A stretch of DNA of 64,000 nucleotides from contig JAPLLY010000015.1 of assembly GCA_026387315.1 (NCBI GenBank), forward strand, positions 1-64,000, read 5' to 3'. The translations under genes were made by a program, and so were the position numbers. Positions 56,713-64,000 of the stretch are shown here, piece by piece. Each line of letters opens with the position of its first letter. Within the stretch, counting starts at the first letter, position 1. Under the pieces are notes generated by a model. That model had not been told where the DNA came from and did no database searches. It saw only the letters and a list, made by a program, of their open reading frames with translations. Source of the DNA: Candidatus Omnitrophota bacterium (lineage in GTDB: Bacteria > Omnitrophota > Gorgyraeia > Gygaellales > Profunditerraquicolaceae).

Positions 56713-56757
56713 GGGGACGGTTCTCTTTTTTATATTATAAAAAAGAGAACCGTCCCC
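56713..56757. repeat. GGGGACGGTTCT palindromic element (6)
   Basis: GGGGACGGTTCTCTTTTTT...AAAAAAGAGAACCGTCCCC. Confidence 0.9.
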
Positions 56758-56785
56758 GGGATTTTTTAAACGAAAGGGGAAAGTC

Positions 56786-57955
56786 ATGGCTGCGCAGAAG
56801 CATTATTTTACTTCAGAGTCGGTAACCGAAGGGCATCCGGATAAATTATGCGATCAGATTTCAGACGGGGTCTTGGATGCTTGCCTAAAAAACGATCCTT
56901 ATTCGCGGGTAGCCTGCGAAACTTATGTTACTATGGGGCTTTTAATTGTCGGCGGCGAGATTACGACCCGTGGTTTTATCGATGTGCATGAAATAAGCAG
57001 GAAAATAATCGAAGAGATTGGTTATGATCACCCTAAATACGGTTTTGATTTTCATACCTGCGCTATTCTTAACGCGATTCATGCCCAGTCTCCGGATATA
57101 TCACAAGGCGTGGATACCGGTGGAGCGGGGGATCAGGGTATAATGTTTGGTTATGCTTGTAAGGAGACCAAGGAATTAATGCCGTTGGCTTTAATGTTGG
57201 CGCAAAAATTAGCTATGCGTTTAACCAGCGTGCGCAAAGAGAAGATTTTAAAATACCTTGGCCCGGACGGAAAGACTCAAGTTACGGTTGAATACGCTAA
57301 CGGCAAGCCCGTGCGCGTGGATTCGGTGGTTTTAGCTTCTCAGCATACCGATGATATTTTGGATAAAAGCGGCAAGCGCATTACTGAAAAATCGCGGAGT
57401 GAGATTATTCGCCAGGTTGCCGGCCCGATCCTTAAAGGTTGGGCAGACAAGAATACCAAGTACTTTGTTAATCAGACGGGAAAATTTGTTATTGGCGGCC
57501 CGCAGTCTGATACCGGCATGACGGGAAGGAAAATAATTGTGGATACCTACGGCGGAGCAGTGGCTCATGGCGGCGGGGCATTCTCGGGTAAGGATCCAAC
57601 TAAGGTTGATCGCTCCGCGGCGTATATGTGCCGTTATATTGCCAAGAATATTGTGGGGGCGGGTCTGGCGGAAGAATGCCTTATTCAGCTGGCTTATGTG
57701 ATCGGCCGGGCAGATCCTTTATCAGTTATGATAAAAACTGATGGTACCTCGGTTATTTCCGAGGAGGCCTTGGTGAAGTTAGTAAGGCAGAACTTTGAAC
57801 TTGCGCCTAAGGGAATTATTGAGTCCTTAAATTTACGCCGGCCTATATATAGGAAGACTGCTAGTTATGGGCATTTTGGAAGACCGGATCCGGAATTTAG
57901 CTGGGAGAAACTGGATAAAGTAGAGAGTTTAAAAAGACAAGCAGCGAAATTGTAG
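56786..57955 (+). CDS. metK: S-adenosylmethionine synthase
   Basis: [55 protein letters not shown]. Confidence 0.96.
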   Translation: MAAQKHYFTSESVTEGHPDKLCDQISDGVLDACLKNDPYSRVACETYVTMGLLIVGGEITTRGFIDVHEISRKIIEEIGYDHPKYGFDFHTCAILNAIHAQSPDISQGVDTGGAGDQGIMFGYACKETKELMPLALMLAQKLAMRLTSVRKEKILKYLGPDGKTQVTVEYANGKPVRVDSVVLASQHTDDILDKSGKRITEKSRSEIIRQVAGPILKGWADKNTKYFVNQTGKFVIGGPQSDTGMTGRKIIVDTYGGAVAHGGGAFSGKDPTKVDRSAAYMCRYIAKNIVGAGLAEECLIQLAYVIGRADPLSVMIKTDGTSVISEEALVKLVRQNFELAPKGIIESLNLRRPIYRKTASYGHFGRPDPEFSWEKLDKVESLKRQAAKL

Positions 57956-57969
57956 ATTAGCGAAAATCA

Positions 57970-58025
57970 GGGGACGGTTCTATTTTTTTTACTATTTTTT
58001 AAATATAAAAAATAGAACCGTCCCC
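57970..58025. repeat. GGGGACGGTTCT palindromic element (7)
   Basis: GGGGACGGTTCTATTTTTT...AAAAAATAGAACCGTCCCC. Confidence 0.9.
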
Positions 58026-58073
58026 CTGTTTTAATTTGAGTTCCGGATTATTTAGTTAACGATGGGAGATAAA

Positions 58074-59330
58074 ATGCAATATGACATTAAAGATATAAAG
58101 TTGGCAAAAAAAGGCGCTTTAAGAATTGAATGGGCAGCCAAAAATATGCCTGTTTTAGATTTAATTAAACAGAGATTTTCTAAAGAAAAACCTTTAGCCG
58201 GCTTTAAGGTCGCCTGCTGTTTACATGTTACTACTGAAACCGCGGTGTTGGCGGATGTTTTAAAATCCGGCGGCGCGGATGTTTATCTGTGCGCGTCCAA
58301 TCCGCTTTCTACTCAAGATGATGTGGCTGCTTCTTTAGTAAAAGATTTAAAGATGGCGGTTTTTGCGATTAAGGGCGAGGATACTAAAACTTATTATGTG
58401 CATATGAAATCGGCACTAGCCATTAAGCCGGATATTACCATGGATGACGGCGCAGACCTGGTAAGCACAATTCATCAGCGCCCCGCCCGAATGCATGCTA
58501 ATATCATTGGCGGCACAGAGGAGACTACTACCGGGGTGATCCGGCTGCGGGCTTTGGCGCAAGAAGGAAAATTGCGTTATCCGATAATCGCGGTTAATGA
58601 TGCCTTAACCAAGCATCTTTTTGATAATCGTTACGGCACGGGCCAGTCTACGCTTGACGGGATTATTCGTTCAACGAATAAATTAATTGCCGGGTCTACT
58701 TTTGTAGTTTGTGGTTATGGTTGGTGCGGTAAGGGCATGGCCATGCGCGCAAAAGGTATGGGGGCAAAAGTGGTGGTTATCGAAGTTGACCCTTTGCGGG
58801 CCTTAGAGGCGACCATGGATGGTTTTGAGGTTATGCCTCTTCGCCAGGCAGCCAAAGTTGGAGATATTTTTGTCACGGTTACCGGTGACATTAATGTAAT
58901 TCGAAAAGAGCATTTTAGTTTAATGAAGGATGGCGCGATTGTGGCTAACTCCGGGCATTTTAATGTCGAAATTGATATCCCGGGTTTAGAGGCAATTACA
59001 AAATCTAAACGGGCAACTCGCGATTTTGTGGATGAATATACCTTAAAAAATAATCGTAAGATTTATCTTTTAGGCCAGGGCCGTTTGATTAATTTGGCAG
59101 CCGCCGAAGGCCATCCGGCCAGCGTGATGGATATGTCTTTTGCTAACCAGGCTTTTTCCGCGGAATACATGGCCAAGAATTACTCTAAATTGCAAAAACA
59201 GGTTTATGCGGTTCCTGAGGATATTGATAAGAATATCGCCAGGCTTAAGCTTGAGTCTATGGGGATTAAGATAGATGTTTTGACGCCAGAACAGAAGAAA
59301 TATCTGGCGAGCTGGGAGATGGGGACGTAA
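58074..59330 (+). CDS. ahcY: Adenosylhomocysteinase
   Basis: [59 protein letters not shown]. Confidence 0.95.
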   Translation: MQYDIKDIKLAKKGALRIEWAAKNMPVLDLIKQRFSKEKPLAGFKVACCLHVTTETAVLADVLKSGGADVYLCASNPLSTQDDVAASLVKDLKMAVFAIKGEDTKTYYVHMKSALAIKPDITMDDGADLVSTIHQRPARMHANIIGGTEETTTGVIRLRALAQEGKLRYPIIAVNDALTKHLFDNRYGTGQSTLDGIIRSTNKLIAGSTFVVCGYGWCGKGMAMRAKGMGAKVVVIEVDPLRALEATMDGFEVMPLRQAAKVGDIFVTVTGDINVIRKEHFSLMKDGAIVANSGHFNVEIDIPGLEAITKSKRATRDFVDEYTLKNNRKIYLLGQGRLINLAAAEGHPASVMDMSFANQAFSAEYMAKNYSKLQKQVYAVPEDIDKNIARLKLESMGIKIDVLTPEQKKYLASWEMGT

Positions 59331-59345
59331 AAAAATAAAAAACCA

Positions 59346-59399
59346 GGGGACGGTTCTATTTTTCAGATAGAATCGTCCGGGAAAAATAGAACCGTCCCC
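59346..59399. repeat. GGGGACGGTTCT palindromic element (8), with an internal partial copy
   Basis: GGGGACGGTTCTATTTTTcagATAGAATCGTCCgggAAAAATAGAACCGTCCCC. Confidence 0.88.
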
Positions 59400-59423
59400 A
59401 TGTTTCTATCGGGAGAAATTAGC

Positions 59424-60389
59424 ATGGCGATTAAAAAAATTGCGGTATTAACCACAGGAGGTGACGCCCCGGGAATGAATCCGGCAATTCGTTCTGTGGT
59501 GCGCTATGGGATTAGTCAGAAGCTTGAAGTGATGGGGGTATTTCGGGGCTGGTGGGGCCTGATTAATGAGGAGCTTAAACCTTTAAGCCATCGCTCTGTT
59601 TCTGGCATTATCGGCCAGGGTGGAACTATTCTTAAGACCGCGCGTTGTCCTGAGTTTAGAACCGAAGAAGGGCAGAGCCGGGGAGCTGAGACGATTAAAA
59701 AATATAATATTGATGGTTTAATCGTTATTGGTGGTAATGGTTCTTTTGCCGCGGCCCATGATTTTTATAAGAAATACAGGGTTCCTTCTGTAGGCATAGC
59801 TGCTTCGATTGACAATGATGTTAATGGCATAGAGTATACTATAGGAACAGATACCGCGGTGAATACCGCGCTGGACGCCATTGATAAGATTCGCGATACG
59901 GCGACGAGTATGGAGCGGATTTTTGTGGTGGAGGTGATGGGCAGGGAATCCGGATTTATTGCTTTAACGGTTGCCCTTGCCGGAGGGTGTGAAGATATAA
60001 TTATTCCTGAAAGAGAAATTAATCTGGATGCAATCTGTCATGATATAGTCCATGGCAATCTGATCGGGAAAATGAGCTGGATTATTATAGTTGCCGAAGG
60101 CGCTGGTAAAGCCGAGGATATCGCCAAAAAGATTACCGATATTACTGGATTAGAAACGCGGGCAGTAGTTTTAGGCCACGTACAAAGAGGCGGCAGCCCA
60201 ACTGCTCTTAGCCGGGATCTTGCTTTAAATCTTGGTAAAATTGCAGTGGATTGCTTAATCGCGGGTAAAACTGATATTGCCGTAGGATTAGCTGGTGGTA
60301 GAATTATTGAAGTAGCTTTTGAGGTTGCGATACAGAAAAAAGAATTGAAAATTGATAATTTTTATAAACTAATTAAAATTTTGACTTAA
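59424..60389 (+). CDS. pfkA: 6-phosphofructokinase
   Basis: KIAVLTTGGDAPGMNPAIRSVVRYG; GGNGSFAAA; IDNDVNGIEYTIGTDTAVNTALDAID. Confidence 0.93.
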   Translation: MAIKKIAVLTTGGDAPGMNPAIRSVVRYGISQKLEVMGVFRGWWGLINEELKPLSHRSVSGIIGQGGTILKTARCPEFRTEEGQSRGAETIKKYNIDGLIVIGGNGSFAAAHDFYKKYRVPSVGIAASIDNDVNGIEYTIGTDTAVNTALDAIDKIRDTATSMERIFVVEVMGRESGFIALTVALAGGCEDIIIPEREINLDAICHDIVHGNLIGKMSWIIIVAEGAGKAEDIAKKITDITGLETRAVVLGHVQRGGSPTALSRDLALNLGKIAVDCLIAGKTDIAVGLAGGRIIEVAFEVAIQKKELKIDNFYKLIKILT

Positions 60390-60442
60390 GACACCCCGCG
60401 CTAATTGGAATTGCGCGGGTGTTGTCTAGGTAGACAAGGAGA
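60390..60442 (+). ncRNA. Two-hairpin 5'-UTR element, copy 4 (aldolase leader)
   Basis: ACACCCCGCGC taattggaatt GCGCGGGTGT then TGTCTAggTAGACA before AGGAG. Confidence 0.6.
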
Positions 60443-60451
60443 AAGTTAAAA

Positions 60452-61777
60452 ATGGGAAGGAAGCCGCTGGAAATTGATAAAATTGTAATGAATTTAATTA
60501 TGACCGATGATGTACTCTTAAAGAAAAAATTAGCTAAGAAGATTCGCGATATTGCTTATAAGAAAGGGATTTATCCTTCCAGCATCCAGGATTACTATAT
60601 GGCGCAAGGTAAAGAAGAGTTTAGCGGCTCAACTGTGCCGGCAATCAATATCCGCAGTTTAACTTATGATTTGGCCCGGGCAATATTCAGAGTGGGTAAA
60701 AAGAATAACTCTAAGGCTTTTATCTTTGAAATTGCTAAATCTGAAATGGGTTACACCGCGCAGCCGCCGGTAGAGTATTCCGCGGTAATCCTGGCGGCGG
60801 CCATCAAAGAAAATTATACTGGCCCGGTATTTATTCAAGGCGATCACTTTCAGGCTAACCTGAAAAAATACCAACAGAACCCGGATCAAGAGATAGAGGC
60901 GCTGCAGGCAATCATTACCGAAGCCATCGGCGCGGGTTTTTATAATATCGATATTGATTCCTCAACGCTGGTAGATTTAACCAAGCCTAAAGTAAGCGAT
61001 CAGCAGTATTTAAATTACCAAGTATGCGCCAAGTTGACGCAATTTATCCGCCGCATTGAGCCTAAAGGCATAACGGTTTCGGTCGGCGGAGAGATCGGCG
61101 AGGTAGGGCATCAAAATTCTACGCCTGAAGATTTGCGGGCGTTCATGGTTGGTTTTAAGCAGCGCCTGCGTAAAGGTTTGGCGGGAATCAGCAAGATCTC
61201 TATTCAGACCGGTACTTCTCATGGCGGAGTGGTTTTACCTGATGGTTCAATTGCTCAGGTGAGGTTAGATTTTGAGACTTTAAAAAATCTTTCGCTGCTT
61301 GCGCGCAAAGATTTTGGTTTGGCCGGCGCAGTGCAGCATGGCGCCTCAACTTTGCCGGAAGAGGCATTTCATAAGTTCGCGGAATGCGAAGCTTGCGAGG
61401 TACATCTGGCGACGCAATTTCAAAATATGATTTTTGATTCCAAACATTTTCCCGTGGATTTAAAGAATAGAATTTATGATTGGCTCAAAATTAATGCTGC
61501 CAATGAGGCCAAGCCTGAGGAGACCCAGGAGCAGTTTTTTTATAAGATCAGAAAGAAAGCATTAGGGGCGTTTAAGAAAGAGATAATGAGCTTGGCCCAG
61601 CCAATTCGCGATGCCATTGCCGCGGAGATTGAAGCCAAGTTTGATTTTCTCTTTAAGCAGCTAAACGCGGTAAATAACGCGGCTTTAGTCGATAAATATG
61701 TTACCTTAAAGCGGGTAATTACGCGTAAACGTCAGGCGGCTTTCGGAGTGGTTCATAACGGAGAGGGCGCCGACTAA
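60452..61777 (+). CDS. Class II aldolase (fructose/tagatose-bisphosphate type)
   Basis: IQGDHFQAN; FYNIDIDSSTLVDL; GGEIGEVGHQNSTPEDLRAF; QHGASTLPEEAFHKF. Confidence 0.75.
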   Translation: MGRKPLEIDKIVMNLIMTDDVLLKKKLAKKIRDIAYKKGIYPSSIQDYYMAQGKEEFSGSTVPAINIRSLTYDLARAIFRVGKKNNSKAFIFEIAKSEMGYTAQPPVEYSAVILAAAIKENYTGPVFIQGDHFQANLKKYQQNPDQEIEALQAIITEAIGAGFYNIDIDSSTLVDLTKPKVSDQQYLNYQVCAKLTQFIRRIEPKGITVSVGGEIGEVGHQNSTPEDLRAFMVGFKQRLRKGLAGISKISIQTGTSHGGVVLPDGSIAQVRLDFETLKNLSLLARKDFGLAGAVQHGASTLPEEAFHKFAECEACEVHLATQFQNMIFDSKHFPVDLKNRIYDWLKINAANEAKPEETQEQFFYKIRKKALGAFKKEIMSLAQPIRDAIAAEIEAKFDFLFKQLNAVNNAALVDKYVTLKRVITRKRQAAFGVVHNGEGAD

Positions 61778-61783
61778 AAACTC

Positions 61784-61816
61784 GGGGACGGTTCTCTTTT
61801 TAAGAGAACCGTCCCC
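61784..61816. repeat. GGGGACGGTTCT palindromic element (9)
   Basis: GGGGACGGTTCTCTTTTTAAGAGAACCGTCCCC. Confidence 0.9.
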
Positions 61817-61846
61817 GGGATTTAAATTATAACAGGGAGATAATAT

Positions 61847-63499
61847 ATGCGTTCAGATCAGATTAAGAAGGGTTTGGATAGAGTGCCGCATCGGGCGCTT
61901 TTGCATGCCACCGGCCTCTCTAAAAAAGATTTAGGACGGCCGTTTATCGGCGTGGCCACATCATTTACCGATCTTATTCCCGGGCATATCGGGATGCGTG
62001 ACTTGGAGAGATTTATTGAGCGGGGGGTCTGTTACGGAGGAGGGGTGCCGTTTTTATTCGGCGTGCCGGGTATTTGTGACGGGATCGCCATGGGGCATTT
62101 GGGGATGTGTTATCCTTTAGCTTTACGTGAGCTGGTTGCGGATATTATCGAAACAGTAGCTAACGCGCATCAATTAGACGGGATTATCTGCCTGACTAAC
62201 TGTGATAAAATTACTCCGGGCATGTTGATGGGGGTAGCGCGTTTAAATATTCCGGCGATCATGGTTACTGCCGGGCCAATGCTTTCTGGGCGCTTTAATC
62301 AACGAAAATTAGCTTTTGTGCATGATACTTATGAAGGTATGGGCCGGGCTAAAAAAGGAGATATTTCTCAGGAAGAATTATCTTGCCTGGAGCTAGAGGC
62401 TTGTCCGGGACAAGGGGCTTGTCAGGGGCTCTATACTGCTAATACCATGGCTTGTCTTACCGAGACGATGGGGATGTCTATTCCGGGTTGCGCGACAGCT
62501 TTAGCCGGTTCAGCCAAAAAACGCAGGATTGCCCAGGCCAGCGGCGAGCGAATTGTGGAATTAGTTAAGAAAGATATTAAACCGCGGGATATTATCACGG
62601 CGCGATCTTTAGAGAATGCGATTGTGGTAGATATGGCTTTAGGCGGCTCAAGCAATACAGTTCTGCATTTGATGAGCATTGCTCATGAGGCAGGTATAGA
62701 TTTGGATTTAAAGGATTTTGACAGAATCAGTAAGACGGTGCCGCATATTACGGCTATCGAGCCGGCCGGCGAGCATTTTATGGAAGATCTTGAATACGCA
62801 GGAGGAATCCCTGCGGTATTAAAGAGATTAAAATCTAAATTAAATAATACTTTAAATGCCGGCGGCCGGAAAACTTTCCAGATTGCGGATAGCGCCGTTA
62901 TTTTTGATTCTGAGGTGATCCGTCCGTTAAACCAGGCGTATCATAAGCAGGGTGGGATTGCGGTTTTATATGGCAACCTTGCTCCCAATGGGGCAGTGGT
63001 TAAGCAGTCCGGGGTCAGCGCCAAGATGATGCGGTTTGTTGGCCGGGCCCGGGTATTTAATCGTGAAGAGCAAGCCATGCAGGCGATTATGAGCAATAAA
63101 ATAAAAAAAGGTGATTGTGTGGTTATCCGTTATGAGGGCCCCTCAGGTGGGCCGGGAATGCGTGAGATGCTGGCGCCCACCGCGGCGATTGTGGGTTTGG
63201 GCTTAGAAGACCGCATAGCCTTAATTACTGATGGCCGTTTTTCAGGGGGGACCAAAGGCCCGTGTATCGGCCATATTTCGCCGGAGGCTTCCGCGCGCGG
63301 GCCGATTGCAATTATTCAAGATGGTGATACAATTATTATTGATATTCCAAATCGTAAATTGGAAGTTAAATTAAGCCAGGAAGAAATAGAAAAAAGATTT
63401 AAGCATTACAAGAGCGTGGAACCAAAAATTAAAACCGGGTATCTAGCCAGGTATTCGAAGCTGGTTAGTTCGGCGGATAAGGGAGCAATATTAAGCTAA
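61847..63499 (+). CDS. ilvD: Dihydroxy-acid dehydratase
   Basis: [64 protein letters not shown]. Confidence 0.95.
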   Translation: MRSDQIKKGLDRVPHRALLHATGLSKKDLGRPFIGVATSFTDLIPGHIGMRDLERFIERGVCYGGGVPFLFGVPGICDGIAMGHLGMCYPLALRELVADIIETVANAHQLDGIICLTNCDKITPGMLMGVARLNIPAIMVTAGPMLSGRFNQRKLAFVHDTYEGMGRAKKGDISQEELSCLELEACPGQGACQGLYTANTMACLTETMGMSIPGCATALAGSAKKRRIAQASGERIVELVKKDIKPRDIITARSLENAIVVDMALGGSSNTVLHLMSIAHEAGIDLDLKDFDRISKTVPHITAIEPAGEHFMEDLEYAGGIPAVLKRLKSKLNNTLNAGGRKTFQIADSAVIFDSEVIRPLNQAYHKQGGIAVLYGNLAPNGAVVKQSGVSAKMMRFVGRARVFNREEQAMQAIMSNKIKKGDCVVIRYEGPSGGPGMREMLAPTAAIVGLGLEDRIALITDGRFSGGTKGPCIGHISPEASARGPIAIIQDGDTIIIDIPNRKLEVKLSQEEIEKRFKHYKSVEPKIKTGYLARYSKLVSSADKGAILS

Positions 63500-63500
63500 G

Positions 63501-64000
63501 ATGATCGGCGCCAGGATATTATTAGAGTCTTTAAAACGCGAAGGTGTCGAGGTAATCTTTGGTTACCCCGGAGGCCAGGTTCTGCCTATATTTGATCAGC
63601 TTTATGATTTTGATATTAAATTTATTTTAACGCGCCATGAGCAGGGTGCGGCGCATGCCGCGGATGGATTTTCCCGCGCCACCGGTAAAGTAGGGGTTTG
63701 CTTGGCAACCAGCGGCCCGGGAGCAACGAATCTGGTTACCGGAATTGCTACCGCTTATATGGATTCTATTCCGATGGTGGCGATCACCGGCCAGGTTGGC
63801 ACGCACTTAATCGGTAATGATGCTTTTCAGGAAGCGGATGTTACCGGGATCACCCGGCCGATAACCAAACATAATTTTTTGGTTAAGGATGTAAAAGACC
63901 TGGCGCGTACTATCGCGGAGGCCTTTTATATCGCTTCCAGCGGGCGCCCCGGCCCGGTGCTGGTTGATATTCCTTTGGATGTGCAGCGGGCAGACACGGA
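63501..64000 (+). CDS. ilvB: Acetolactate synthase large subunit (3' end outside window)
   Basis: [34 protein letters not shown]...[39 protein letters not shown]. Confidence 0.93.
   Translation, partial: MIGARILLESLKREGVEVIFGYPGGQVLPIFDQLYDFDIKFILTRHEQGAAHAADGFSRATGKVGVCLATSGPGATNLVTGIATAYMDSIPMVAITGQVGTHLIGNDAFQEADVTGITRPITKHNFLVKDVKDLARTIAEAFYIASSGRPGPVLVDIPLDVQRADT

Noticed and set aside
56690-56786. SAM riboswitch upstream of metK
   Set aside because: The interval is mostly a GGGGACGGTTCT palindrome; no SAM aptamer motif recognised.
61847-64000. Unusual feature in ilvD/ilvB
   Set aside because: Both read as ordinary conserved branched-chain amino acid genes.

Overview
This window is a gene-dense bacterial chromosomal segment. 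Its gene content and abundant palindromes suggest an uncultivated lineage such as Omnitrophota, but that is inference. Almost all genes are on the + strand. In order: kdpDE-like two-component system and a TrkH K+ transporter; phoP/phoR (phoR frameshifted) and pstS-C-A-B-B-phoU; an ATP synthase operon; a group 3b-type [NiFe] hydrogenase with maturation genes, a HypC-HydE fusion, rex and hydG; an NfnAB-like pair and gdhA; a HEAT/HD-GYP-like pair; carA plus only the N-terminal half of carB; an IS200-type element; a DUF1846 protein, an MBL/beta-CASP protein, an L27-like protein and an M48 protease; lpxB and a Gfo/Idh oxidoreductase on the - strand; an msbA-like ABC transporter; rpsB-tsf-pyrH-frr; three tRNAs; a PTS-Ntr/YvcK/HPr/EI group; metK, ahcY, pfkA, a class II aldolase, ilvD and the start of ilvB. 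The strongest second-look items are: (1) a HypC-HydE fusion beside HydG and Rex in a [NiFe] hydrogenase locus, with a near-ideal Rex operator on the operon promoter; (2) two tandem PstB ATPases with complementary motif decay, implying an asymmetric heterodimer, the second without a canonical start codon; (3) a recurrent two-hairpin 5'-UTR element with a bulged C in front of pstS, gdhA, an aldolase gene and tRNA-Gly; (4) a second repeated leader whose stem hides the SD and GTG start, once with a third competing arm; (5) several palindromic repeat families with compensatory changes, including a filled/empty IS200 site pair; (6) a 39-aa membrane micro-ORF coupled by ATGA overlap to trkH. No CRISPR array or rRNA was seen. 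All calls are from reading the sequence; no database search was run.
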